From DASXRC01 sp036506795 (lineage in GTDB: Bacteria > Actinomycetota > Actinomycetes > Mycobacteriales > Micromonosporaceae), in NCBI GenBank assembly GCA_036506795.1, contig DASXRC010000221.1, forward strand, positions 1-43,433: a DNA stretch of 43,433 nucleotides, read 5' to 3'. The position numbers and the translations under genes are program-made. The notes below the pieces were generated by a model that was not told the origin of the DNA, made no database searches, and was given only the letters and a program-made list of their open reading frames with translations. Numbering within the stretch: position 1 is the first letter of the stretch; each line of letters starts with the position of its first letter. Positions 34,358 through 43,112 of this stretch are shown in pieces.

Positions 34358-36913
34358 GTGGACAGCGCCTCCGACCGCTCGGCTGACGTCCTGCTCGCCG
34401 ACGGCACCGCCGTCCACTTGCGACCGATCCGCCCCGGCGACGCGTCGAAGATCGTCGACCTGCACTCCCGGTTCTCCGAACGCACGCGCTACCTGCGCTA
34501 CTTCTCGCCGTACCCGCGCATCCCGGAACGGGACCTGCAGCGCTTCGTGGTGGTCGACCACCACGACCGGGAGGCGTTCGTAGCCGCGCTCGGCGATCAG
34601 CTGATCGCGGTGGGCAGGTACGAACGGCTCGGCCCGGGCTCCGACGACGCCGAGGTCGCCTTTGTGGTCGAGGATGCCCACCAGGGCCGTGGCGTCGGCT
34701 CGGTGCTGCTCGAGCACCTGGCCGCGGCCGCCCGGGACGCCGGGATTCAACGCTTCGTCGCGGAGGTGCTGCCGGCCAACGGCGCGATGCTCCGGGTGTT
34801 CTCCGACGCGGGCTATCAGGTGAAGCGGAGGTACGCGGACGGCGTGGTGCACCTCGACTTTCCGATCGCACCTACCGAGCGCTCCTTGGAGGTGCAGTGG
34901 AGCCGTGAGCACCGTACCGAGGCCCGGTCGATCGCGCGGCTGCTCACCCCGAGGGCGGTGGCGGTGTACGGGGCGAGCTCCGGCGGGCGGGGGATCGGCG
35001 CAGCCGTGCTGGCCAACCTGCGCTCCGGCGGGTTCACGGGGTCGATCCTGCTGGTGCATCCGACGGCGTCGCACGTCGCCGGCCTGCCGGCGTATCCATC
35101 CGCGGCCGCGGCCGGCTGGCCGGTGGACCTCGCGGTGGTGGCGGTGCCAGCGCCCGCGGTGCCGGACGTGGTGGCCGACGCCGCCGCGGCCGGCGTACAC
35201 GGCCTGGTGGTCATCTCCGGCGGGTTCGCGGAGACGGGCCAGGACGGCGTTGCGGCGGAACGGGACCTGATCCGCGCCGCGCACGCGGTCGGGATGCGCG
35301 TGGTCGGGCCGAACTGTCTCGGCATCGCGAACACCGACGACCGCGTGCGCCTCAACGCGACCATCGCGCCGCGGCTGCCCGCGCCCGGCCGGGTGGGATT
35401 CTTCAGCCAGTCCGGTGCGCTGGGCGTGGCCCTGCTGGCCGAGGCCGACCGGCGCGGGCTCGGCCTGTCCAGCTTCGTGTCCGCGGGGAACCGCGCCGAC
35501 GTCTCCGGTAACGACCTGCTGCAGTACTGGCAGGACGACCCGGGAACGGACGTGATCCTGCTCTACCTGGAGTCCTTCGGGAACCCGCGCAAGTTCACCC
35601 GGATCGCCCGGCGGATCGGCCGGACAAAGCCGCTGGCGGCCGTCGCGTCCACCGCCCGTGCCGACCGCGCGCGGGCGATCGACGACGCCGCGGTCGACGC
35701 GCTGTTCGCCCAGTCCGGCGTCATCCGCGTGGACACCGTGGCCGAGCTGTTCGACGTCGGCCTGCTGCTCGCCCACCAGCCACCGCCCACCGGACGGCGG
35801 GTGGGCATCGTGACGAACTCGGCGGCGTTGGGACGGCTGGCCCAGGCCGCGTGTGCCGCCGAAGGGCTCCTTGTGGCCGAGGGACACCCGCGCCACGTGC
35901 CCCCGCAGGACGGGCCGGACCGCTTCGCCGAGGCGCTCGCGGGCACGGTAGCCGATCCGGGCATCGACGCGCTGGTGCTCGTCAACGCGCCGCCGCTCCC
36001 CGGGGAGGCCGAGGCCGACCTCACCACCGCGTTGGCCGGACTGGCGCTGGCCGGGTCGGCCACGACGGGCGAGAAGCCGATGGTCGCCACGGTCCTCGCG
36101 GGCCGGCCACCGGACGGCGTCCCCGCGTACCCCTCGGTGGAGGAGGCGGTGCGGGCGTTGGCGCGGGTCGCCAGGTACGCCGACTGGCGGCGGGAGCCGG
36201 CCGGCCAGCTGCCGGACCTTGCCGGCGTCGACGAGGCGGCGGCCCGGTCGGCGGTGACCGGCCAGCCGGACCCGGTGGGGCTGCTCGCCGCGTACGGTAT
36301 CGAGGTCGTGCCGTCGCTGCCCGCGGACTCTGACGATGCGGCCCTCGACGCCGCCGACCGGCTGGGCTACCCGGTCGCGCTGAAGGCGGCCGCGCCCGGG
36401 CTGCGGCACCGGCTCGACCTGGGCGCGGTGCGGCTGGGGCTGGGCACGCCCGACGAACTGTGCCGCGCGTACCGGGACATGGCGCCAGCGTTCGGCCACG
36501 AGGTCCTGCTGCAGCGCATGGTGCCACCGGGTGTGGCCTGCGTCGTGGAGATGCTGGAGGATCCGGCGTTCGGGCCGGTGGTCGGCTTCGGGCTCGGCGG
36601 CGTGGCGACAGAGCTGCTCGGCGATCGGGCGTGGCGGGCCGCGCCGCTGACGGATCGCGACGCGGCCGCACTGGTCGACGCACCGCGTGCGGCACCGCTG
36701 CTGCGCGGGTACCGAGGTGCCGCGCCCGTGGACCGGGAGGCGCTGGCCGACCTGCTGCTGCGCGTCGGTCGTCTCGTCGACGACCGGCCGGAGGTGCGGT
36801 CGCTGTCGCTAAACCCGGTGTTGAGCCGGCCGGACGGGCTCTCCGTGCTGCACGCGACCGTCCAGATTGGAGCGCCCGCGACCCGGCCGGACACCGGCCC
36901 TCGCCGCCTCTGA
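34358..36913 (+). CDS. Pat-like protein acetyltransferase: N-terminal GNAT fused to ADP-forming acyl-CoA synthetase-like domains
   Basis: This is probably a protein lysine acetyltransferase. In the 851-residue protein a GNAT domain comes first (about 12-165, acetyl-CoA loop HQGRGVGSVLL). It is followed by a CoA-binding domain (AVYGASSGGRGIGAAVL), a succinyl-CoA-ligase-like domain (FFSQSGALGVALL) and an ATP-grasp domain (from about 640). The GNAT-first order is that reported for Streptomyces Pat, the reverse of Salmonella Pat. The usual SHTGALAG phospho-His segment is replaced by RARAIDDAAVDALF (about 35665-35705), so the synthetase part is probably a sensor and not an enzyme. GTG 34358 lies one base after the acuC stop. 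Confidence 0.88.
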   Translation: MDSASDRSADVLLADGTAVHLRPIRPGDASKIVDLHSRFSERTRYLRYFSPYPRIPERDLQRFVVVDHHDREAFVAALGDQLIAVGRYERLGPGSDDAEVAFVVEDAHQGRGVGSVLLEHLAAAARDAGIQRFVAEVLPANGAMLRVFSDAGYQVKRRYADGVVHLDFPIAPTERSLEVQWSREHRTEARSIARLLTPRAVAVYGASSGGRGIGAAVLANLRSGGFTGSILLVHPTASHVAGLPAYPSAAAAGWPVDLAVVAVPAPAVPDVVADAAAAGVHGLVVISGGFAETGQDGVAAERDLIRAAHAVGMRVVGPNCLGIANTDDRVRLNATIAPRLPAPGRVGFFSQSGALGVALLAEADRRGLGLSSFVSAGNRADVSGNDLLQYWQDDPGTDVILLYLESFGNPRKFTRIARRIGRTKPLAAVASTARADRARAIDDAAVDALFAQSGVIRVDTVAELFDVGLLLAHQPPPTGRRVGIVTNSAALGRLAQAACAAEGLLVAEGHPRHVPPQDGPDRFAEALAGTVADPGIDALVLVNAPPLPGEAEADLTTALAGLALAGSATTGEKPMVATVLAGRPPDGVPAYPSVEEAVRALARVARYADWRREPAGQLPDLAGVDEAAARSAVTGQPDPVGLLAAYGIEVVPSLPADSDDAALDAADRLGYPVALKAAAPGLRHRLDLGAVRLGLGTPDELCRAYRDMAPAFGHEVLLQRMVPPGVACVVEMLEDPAFGPVVGFGLGGVATELLGDRAWRAAPLTDRDAAALVDAPRAAPLLRGYRGAAPVDREALADLLLRVGRLVDDRPEVRSLSLNPVLSRPDGLSVLHATVQIGAPATRPDTGPRRL

Positions 36914-36940
36914 TCGCCGTGACCGGGCCGCGTCCGGCGC

Positions 36941-37912
<972 letters not shown>

Positions 37913-37985
37913 TGTCAGTCGCCTCCCCGTGTCGACAAGTGGCACTCCAGCGCGTCGCGCTGGCGATGAAGAAAGAGTCCCCCGC

Positions 37986-38000
37986 GGGGCGTTAAGCCCC
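37986..38000 (-). terminator. Small hairpin after dtd
   Basis: On the minus strand GGGGC-TTAAC-GCCCC is followed within 12 bases by CTTTCTTC. It lies 26 bases past the dtd stop and may end the 39288-38026 operon before the sigma gene. The stem is only 5 bp. Confidence 0.35.
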
Positions 38001-38025
38001 GGTGAAATCCGCGCCGGCCCGGCGG

Positions 38026-38448
38026 TCAGTACTCGAGCAGCAGCGTCCGGGGCCCCACGTTGACGCTCTCGACGAGCATGTGCGCCCGGAATCGACCGGT
38101 CTCCACCTTTGCGCCGCGGGCCCGCAGTGCCTCGGCGAACGCCGTGACCAGAGGCTCGGCGATCTCGGCGGGCGCCGCCGCGTTCCAGGTCGGCCGGCGG
38201 CCCTTACGCGCATCGCCGTACAGCGTGAACTGGCTGACCACGAGCACCGGCGCGCCGACGTCCGACGCTGACCGCTCGTCATCGAGGATGCGCAGCTCCC
38301 AGACCTTGCGGGCCATCGCGTCGGCGACCTCGGGCGTGTCGGAGTGGGTGACCCCGAGGAACACCAGCAGGCCGTCCTCGATCGCGCCGACCACCCGGTC
38401 GTGGACCGTCACGCTGGCCCGGCCGACCGTCTGCACCACGGCTCGCAC
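38026..38448 (-). CDS. dtd: D-aminoacyl-tRNA deacylase Dtd
   Basis: This removes D-amino acids (and glycine mischarged on tRNA-Ala) from tRNA. The 140-residue protein is the standard DTD length. It has MRAVVQTVGRASVTV at the N-terminus, the active motif SQFTLYGDARKG and the C-terminal VNVGPRTL, which stands at the place of the usual NxGPVT motif with Arg for Val. GTG 38448 has AGGGTGA upstream. It lies 24 bases after the gene at 38473-39288 on the same strand, probably one transcript. Confidence 0.94.
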   Translation of the reverse strand: MRAVVQTVGRASVTVHDRVVGAIEDGLLVFLGVTHSDTPEVADAMARKVWELRILDDERSASDVGAPVLVVSQFTLYGDARKGRRPTWNAAAPAEIAEPLVTAFAEALRARGAKVETGRFRAHMLVESVNVGPRTLLLEY

Positions 38449-38472
38449 GTCGTCACCCTGCCACAGCCGACG

Positions 38473-39288
38473 TCAGCCACCCACCGGCGTGATGATGCCG
38501 CGCTCGACGAGGCGCGCGACGATCGGTACGGCCGCCTCGGCGAGCTCCGCCTCGGGCACGTCGTGCGCGACGGCGAGGATGGCGACCTGATCGCGGAGCG
38601 GCACCCCGCCGTGGCAACCGCCGACGAGGGCCAGCACGAGTGGGTCGACCTCCTCGGTCCAGCGCAGGCCGTGCGGCATCGCCAGCGCCTGGCGGTCGAC
38701 CGCCCAGCCGTCGGCGGTCCGCGTCGCCTCCTGATGCAGCCTCAGCCCGTCGGCCGCGGCGTACCGGGCGCCGAGCAGGTCTTCCTCGTCGCGTACGCGG
38801 AGCCAGTCCTGCCGGTCGAACCAGGCCGCGACCTGGTCGCCGAGCGGCGGTTGCACCGCCTGCCGGAGGTCCTCCACCCGCACCACCGGGTCGTCGTGGC
38901 CTCCCTTGCGCACGGTGATTAGGGCGGCCGGCACGTCGGCGAGTACCCACCACTCGTCCCCGTAAGGCTCCAGATCCACGCCCTGCCGCAGGCCGTCGGC
39001 GTACGCCTCGACGAGACCGGCGGCCCGGGCGTCGGCCAGCGGCAGCGGCTCCAGCGCGGCGGCCACCGCGGCCTCGGGCTCCGTCTGCCCACACACGAAG
39101 ATCCGGATCAGCGTGCCGAGCCGGTCCCGCTCCTCGGTCGCGCGGAGCGCGAGGCGGACGTCGTTGCGCGCCACCGAAGCGGTGGCCGCCGGACCCAGCC
39201 TCTGCGCGACGCCGGCGGCGGTGTACCCGGCGCTGGTCAGGGCCGTGCGGAGCCGGTCGATGCCGGTCCGGTCCAGGAGGGTGTCCAC
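38473..39288 (-). CDS. DUF7059/DUF7782-type methyltransferase family protein lacking its methyltransferase domain
   Basis: The 271 residues match the two ends of an approximately 500-residue actinobacterial methyltransferase family. The N-terminal part (1-120: LRTALTSAGYTAAGVAQRLG and VDLEPYGDEWWVLADV) looks like DUF7059. The C-terminal part (122-271: ITVRKGGHDDPVVRVEDL, GLRWTEEVDPLVLALVGG, LVERGIITP) looks like the region after the catalytic domain. The roughly 190 residues that hold the SAM-binding DLGTGSG and NPPF motifs in relatives are absent. The junction is in frame near 38922-38930. The frame is intact, so it may be expressed, but it cannot be a methyltransferase. Family recall is from memory. 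Confidence 0.68.
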   Translation of the reverse strand: MDTLLDRTGIDRLRTALTSAGYTAAGVAQRLGPAATASVARNDVRLALRATEERDRLGTLIRIFVCGQTEPEAAVAAALEPLPLADARAAGLVEAYADGLRQGVDLEPYGDEWWVLADVPAALITVRKGGHDDPVVRVEDLRQAVQPPLGDQVAAWFDRQDWLRVRDEEDLLGARYAAADGLRLHQEATRTADGWAVDRQALAMPHGLRWTEEVDPLVLALVGGCHGGVPLRDQVAILAVAHDVPEAELAEAAVPIVARLVERGIITPVGG

Positions 39289-39354
39289 CGCCCCATCCTG
39301 CCCGGCGAAGGTCAGCGCCCGTCCGTCGGCGAGGCCAGCGGCGCCCCCGCTCAG

Positions 39355-39417
39355 CCCAACTCCGTCAGACTTGGGGGCTTGGTCGCGCTCCCATCGCCCA
39401 ACTTTGAGGGAGTTGGG
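39355..39417. repeat. Long imperfect intergenic palindrome
   Basis: CCCAACTCC (39355-39363) pairs perfectly with GGAGTTGGG (39409-39417). Pairing continues inward with about four mismatches to roughly 39377 and 39395, giving a stem of more than 20 bp around a 17-base loop. It lies in the 188-base gap between divergent genes, so it is not a terminator of either. A REP/MITE-like element is the likeliest reading. Confidence 0.55.
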
Positions 39418-39476
39418 TGGTTGGCGCTGCGGGGGCTCGTAGCCGGCCCGCAGGCCCGCGGGGCAGGATGGACCGC

Positions 39477-40049
39477 ATGACGCTGACGCTGCCCATCGAC
39501 GCCGAGGCCAACGACCTGCTCCGGCGCAGCCCGCTCGCCCTGCTCATTGGCATGATTCTTGATCAGCAGTTTCCGATGGAGCGGGCGTTCCTCGCGCCCT
39601 ACGAACTGAGCCGGCGGCTCGGCCACGAACCGACCGCCGGGGAACTGGCCGCCTTCGATCCAGACGCGCTGATCGCGATCTTCGCTAAGCCGCCGGTGCT
39701 GCACCGGTTCCCGAGGGCGATGGCGGCGCGGGTGCAGGAGGCGTGTCAGATCGTCGTGCAGCGGTACGGCGGCGACACCGAGCGGATTTGGACCGGCGCT
39801 GCGGACGCGAAAGACGCCTTCAAACGGGTATCCGAGCTGCCCGGCTTCGGCCGGCAGAAGGCGCAGATCTTCCTCGCCTTGCTGGGCAAGCGGTTCGACG
39901 TGCGGCCGGAGGGCTGGCGGGAGGTGGCCGGGGACTACGGCCGGGAGGGCTCGTTCCGGTCGGTCGCCGACGTCGTCGACGCGGCCAGCCTGGAGAAGGT
40001 CCGCGACTTCAAGAAGCAGATCAAGACGGCGGCCAAGTCGAACGGCTAG
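39477..40049 (+). CDS. HhH-GPD-type base-excision repair family protein
   Basis: The 190-residue protein belongs to a small actinobacterial HhH-GPD-like family, often annotated as a DNA-repair glycosylase. Landmarks are LLIGMILDQQFPMERAF (about 20-37) and the helix-hairpin-helix with Gly-rich turn LPGFGRQKAQIFLALLGKRF (about 120-140). A catalytic Lys/Asp pair is not obvious, so activity is unproven. ATG 39477 (MTLTLPID) was chosen over the in-frame ATG at 39468, as it fits the GCAGG spacing and the common N-terminus. Confidence 0.78.
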   Translation: MTLTLPIDAEANDLLRRSPLALLIGMILDQQFPMERAFLAPYELSRRLGHEPTAGELAAFDPDALIAIFAKPPVLHRFPRAMAARVQEACQIVVQRYGGDTERIWTGAADAKDAFKRVSELPGFGRQKAQIFLALLGKRFDVRPEGWREVAGDYGREGSFRSVADVVDAASLEKVRDFKKQIKTAAKSNG

Positions 40050-40109
40050 CGGCCGCCAGCCGGCGGGTGCGGCGGTGGGAGGATGGAGGCGATCGGCGGG
40101 GGTGATGTG

Positions 40110-40460
40110 GTGAGGCGTCAGGCCGACCGGCCAATTCTGATCACCGACGCGCAGCGCAGCCAGGCGGAGCAGTTGCGCAGCCGGCAGCGCCGGTACGTGG
40201 TGATGATGCTCTTCCGCGCCGGCGTCGTGGTGCTCGCGGCGGTCCTGGTCGGCACCGGCGTGCCGATGCTCGGGCTCTGGCTGCCGCTGTGCGGGGTTTG
40301 CATGATCTTGATCCCGTGGCTCGCGGTTATCCTCGCCAACGACCGCGCACCCAAGGAGAAGTACCGGCTCGCCAACCGCTTCCACCGCACGCATCGCGAC
40401 GACACGCCGCGCGCCCTGCCGGCTCCGGCGGGGGACCGCACGATCGAGCACCGCGACTAA
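40110..40460 (+). CDS. DUF3099 membrane protein
   Basis: This 116-residue protein begins with ILITDAQRSQAEQLRSRQRR, the DUF3099 signature. Two membrane helices follow (about 35-55 and 60-80) and then a basic cytoplasmic tail (KEKYRLANRFHRTHRDD). The function is unknown. GTG 40110 has GGGGGT six bases upstream; GTG 40107 and ATG 40083 are in-frame alternatives. Its TAA overlaps the stop of convergent psuK by three bases. Confidence 0.78.
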   Translation: MRRQADRPILITDAQRSQAEQLRSRQRRYVVMMLFRAGVVVLAAVLVGTGVPMLGLWLPLCGVCMILIPWLAVILANDRAPKEKYRLANRFHRTHRDDTPRALPAPAGDRTIEHRD

Positions 40461-41368
40461 CCCGGGCGCCGTTCGCCGCCCGGGCGGGCGCCGAGCACGC
40501 CCACCGCCTGGGCACCCAGCTCGATGCCGGCACGCAACGCCGACGCGCGGTCGGCGCCGGCCACCCACGCGGCGAGCAGCCCGGCCGCGAACGCGTCCCC
40601 GGCCCCGGTCGGATCCACCACCGGCACGGCCGCCGCCCCGAGGCGTATCACCGCACCGGCTGGACCGGCCCACAGCGCGCCGTCCGGGCCCAGCTTCACC
40701 ACGGCGGAGCCGACCCACTCGGTCAGCCTCGCGGCCCGCTCGGCCGGGTCGCCGGCGCCCGCCAGCACGGCGGCCTCCGCCGCGTTGGCGAGCAACAGGT
40801 CGGCGCCGCGTACCCACTCGAGGAACGCCGCGGCGCCGGCCTGCCGCAGCGGTTCGGCGGACGCCGCGTCGACGCTCGTCGTCAAGCCGCGCGCCCGGGC
40901 CGCCGCGAGCGCGTGCCGGCCCGCCGGGCGTGAGACCGGATCCAGCAGGGGGTACGCGGACAGGTGCAGGTGCGTCGCCGCCGGGGCTTGGGCCAGCGCG
41001 TTGTCCACATCGGACGGTTGGAGCAACAGGTTCGCTCCGCGGTCGGTCACCATCGTGCGGTCCTGCCCGCGGGTGAGCACCAGGATCGTGCCGGTGGCGG
41101 CCTCCGCGTGGCGGCTTACCGCGATGGTGACCCCGGCGGCCGCCAGCTCGGTCAGCCGAGCCGCGCCCGCGTCGTCTGTGCCCACCGCGCCCACGAGCGT
41201 GACGGCGGCTCCCGTGTGGGCCAGCCAGGCGGCGGTGTTGGCGGCCTGGCCGCCACCGACGAGGCGGATGCTCGCCCGCGTATCGGAATCGGGCGCCAGC
41301 GGCTCGGCGAGCACCGCCAGCACGTCGGTGACGATGTCGCCGACCACGACGACGCGCGGTGCGCTCAT
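40457..41368 (-). CDS. psuK: PfkB-family kinase, probable pseudouridine kinase
   Basis: This 303-residue ribokinase-family sugar kinase has the N-terminal signature RLVGGGQAANTAAWLA and the C-terminal catalytic signature DPTGAGDAFAAG. The catalytic Asp is the last D of that motif. Its ATG overlaps the psuG stop (ATGA), and PsuK phosphorylates pseudouridine to give the PsuG substrate. The kinase assignment therefore rests on coupling to psuG, because PfkB kinases cannot be told apart reliably by motif. It ends tail-to-tail over the DUF3099 stop. Confidence 0.8.
   Translation of the reverse strand: MSAPRVVVVGDIVTDVLAVLAEPLAPDSDTRASIRLVGGGQAANTAAWLAHTGAAVTLVGAVGTDDAGAARLTELAAAGVTIAVSRHAEAATGTILVLTRGQDRTMVTDRGANLLLQPSDVDNALAQAPAATHLHLSAYPLLDPVSRPAGRHALAAARARGLTTSVDAASAEPLRQAGAAAFLEWVRGADLLLANAAEAAVLAGAGDPAERAARLTEWVGSAVVKLGPDGALWAGPAGAVIRLGAAAVPVVDPTGAGDAFAAGLLAAWVAGADRASALRAGIELGAQAVGVLGARPGGERRPG
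40461..40484 (+). terminator. Terminator after DUF3099, inside the end of psuK
   Basis: CCCGGGCG (40461-40468) and CGCCCGGG (40477-40484) form a perfect 8-bp stem with an 8-base loop, starting at the base after the DUF3099 stop. It lies within the last codons of psuK on the other strand. Confidence 0.5.
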
Positions 41369-42267
41369 GCCGCGCTGGCCGCGATGCGGGCGGCCAGCTC
41401 GGCGTTGCGCAGGATGATCCGGACGTTGACCTCCAGGCTGCGGCCCGCGGTCGCCGAGTGGAAGTGCCCGAGCAGGAACGGCGTCACGGCCTTGCCGGTG
41501 ACGCCCTGGTGCTCCATCATGGACAGTCCCTCGGCGAGGACCCGGTCGTGCAGCGCGGGGTCGAGCTGCTCCTCGACCGGCAGCGGGTTGGCCACGACGA
41601 GGCCGCCGCGCATGCCCAGGTCCCTCCGGGCCGCCAGGATGGCGGCGACGTCGGCCGGCGAGTCGACCGACCAGTCGAGCTCGAACCCGCCGTCGGTCAC
41701 GAAGAACCCGGGGAACCGTTTGGTGCCGTAACCGACCACGCCCACGCCGAGCGTCTCCAGGCGCTCGAGCGTGGCGCCCACGTCGAGGATCGACTTGACA
41801 CCGGCGCAGACCACGACGATCCGCGTGCGCGCGAGGGTCACGAGGTCCGCGGACTCGTCGAAGGTGCGTGCCGCGTCCCGGTGCACGCCGCCGAGCCCGC
41901 CGGTCGCGAACACCCCGATGCCCGCCGCGGCGGCAACCGCGCTGGTGCCGGCGACGGTGGTCGCTCCGTCGACGCCCGCGGCCGCCGCGATCGGGAGGTC
42001 CCGGGCGGAGAGCTTGGCCACCCCGTCCGTGGAGGCGAGGCGGGTCAGTTGGGCGTCGTCGAGTCCGACGATCAGCTCACCGGCGATCATCCCGATGGTC
42101 GCCGGCACCGCGCCTCCGGCGCGTACCGCCTGCTCGATCTCGTGCGCGACCCGCAGGTTGTCCGGGCGTGGCAAACCGTGCGCGAAGATCGTGCTCTCCA
42201 GGGCGACGATCGGCCGGTGGTCGCTGAGAGCGGCCGCGACCTGCTCGCCCAGCCGGATGCTGGTCAC
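41365..42267 (-). CDS. psuG: Pseudouridine-5'-phosphate glycosidase PsuG
   Basis: This splits pseudouridine 5'-phosphate to uracil and ribose 5-phosphate. The 300-residue protein has IVALESTIFAHGLPRPDN (catalytic Glu region), VAKLSARDLP (Lys), ATGGLGGVHRDA, YGTKRFPGFF, and NPLPVEEQL with the substrate Asn. The frame is open further upstream. GTG 42267 and GTG 42273 are the plausible starts. A TACCGT -10-like hexamer (42274-42279, minus strand) sits directly before them with no ribosome binding site, so the mRNA may be leaderless from 42267. Confidence 0.93.
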   Translation of the reverse strand: MTSIRLGEQVAAALSDHRPIVALESTIFAHGLPRPDNLRVAHEIEQAVRAGGAVPATIGMIAGELIVGLDDAQLTRLASTDGVAKLSARDLPIAAAAGVDGATTVAGTSAVAAAAGIGVFATGGLGGVHRDAARTFDESADLVTLARTRIVVVCAGVKSILDVGATLERLETLGVGVVGYGTKRFPGFFVTDGGFELDWSVDSPADVAAILAARRDLGMRGGLVVANPLPVEEQLDPALHDRVLAEGLSMMEHQGVTGKAVTPFLLGHFHSATAGRSLEVNVRIILRNAELAARIAASAA

Positions 42268-42352
42268 GGTCACACGGTATTCGCGGTCTGCGGTCGGAGG
42301 GCGGCCAACGCCGGGAGCCGCGGGACCGCGACCGTGGTGGGACACTTGTCGG

Positions 42353-42604
42353 ATGAGTTCGCAGCCGACTCCGAACACGGTCACCGAGGAGCGGGTGGAC
42401 ACCCGCTACGAAGAGGGAGACCATGATCGTTTCTCGCACTACGCCGAGAAGGACAAGCTCACCGAGGCGATGGTGATGGGTACGCCCATCCGGGCGCTCT
42501 GCGGCAAGATCTGGGTGCCGTCGCGCGACCCCAGCCGCTACCCGGTCTGCCCGGAGTGCAAGGAGATCTTCGAGACCGACTCCAAGATCATGGCCTGGGA
42601 GTAA
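42353..42604 (+). CDS. DUF3039 protein
   Basis: This 83-residue acidic protein carries RFSHYAEKDKLTEAMVMG, ALCGKIWVPSRDP and YPVCPECKEIF, the DUF3039 pattern. The His and Cys residues of HYA, ALCG and CPEC may form a zinc site. The function is unknown. It is conserved near sigB/sigA in actinobacteria (Rv2708c-like). ATG 42353 was chosen, and the longer open frame is a shadow of psuG. A strong hairpin follows. Confidence 0.85.
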   Translation: MSSQPTPNTVTEERVDTRYEEGDHDRFSHYAEKDKLTEAMVMGTPIRALCGKIWVPSRDPSRYPVCPECKEIFETDSKIMAWE

Positions 42605-42614
42605 CCAAGAAAAT

Positions 42615-42652
42615 GACCGGCCGGAACCCCGAAATCGGGATCCCGGCCGGTC
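42615..42652. terminator. Bidirectional terminator between DUF3039 and DUF7455 genes
   Basis: GACCGGCCGG (42615-42624) pairs with CCGGCCGGTC (42643-42652), and pairing continues to CCGA/TCGG around a 2-base centre. In all, 16 of 18 bp are matched. It sits between convergent genes, 11 bases after one stop and 19 bases before the other. Confidence 0.75.
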
Positions 42653-42670
42653 TACGTATGTCGGTCGGTC

Positions 42671-42904
42671 TCAGTTCGCCATCAGCTCGGCGCCTCGCCA
42701 CGCGAAGTCCGGATCCGCCGCGAACTCAACCGCGATCTTCACCAGGTCTTCCGCGTACTTGTTGGCGTGATGTCCGCAGAACACCAGTTCGCCTCCGCCC
42801 GCGATCGTCACGCGTAGCTTGCCCGCGGCGTTGCACCGGTCGCACCGTTCATCGGCGGCTGGGGGAGCCACCGTTTCCGGCGGCGGCGTGAGGGTCGGGG
42901 TCAT
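42671..42904 (-). CDS. DUF7455 small zinc-finger-like protein
   Basis: This 77-residue protein has a Pro/Thr-rich start followed by CDRCNAAGKLRVTIAGGG and VFCGHHANKY. The arrangement C-x2-C ... C-x2-H-H looks like a small zinc ribbon. The C-terminus is acidic. The function is unknown, and the family is widespread next to the principal sigma gene in actinomycetes. ATG 42904 has AGGAGGAAGG upstream; an ATG 17 codons earlier lacks this. The 208 bases upstream (42905-43112) contain its promoter but no second gene. Confidence 0.8.
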   Translation of the reverse strand: MTPTLTPPPETVAPPAADERCDRCNAAGKLRVTIAGGGELVFCGHHANKYAEDLVKIAVEFAADPDFAWRGAELMAN

Positions 42905-43112
42905 CGCCTTCCTCCTCTGGTCGTCACCGATGAACACGTCGTCTGTTCGTTCCACTCATCGTCCAACAGCTGTCCCGGGGCAGTGCTTCCCAATGTGCCC
43001 GCGGGCGATCCAGGTCACACCGAGTGCGGACAGTCTGCCGTGCGACCAGGGTGCCACGTCAACGATCACAACGCGACAACGGCCTGATCACACACTTGGT
43101 GACTGTCGGGAA

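Noticed and set aside
34154..36499. 781-residue minus-strand open frame opposite the Pat-like gene
   Set aside because: His/Arg/Gly-rich shadow with no motifs; the plus-strand frame has full GNAT and synthetase motifs.
40083..40109. ATG start for the DUF3099 gene
   Set aside because: The nine extra codons (MEAIGGGDV) contain the GGGGGT ribosome binding site for the GTG at 40110.
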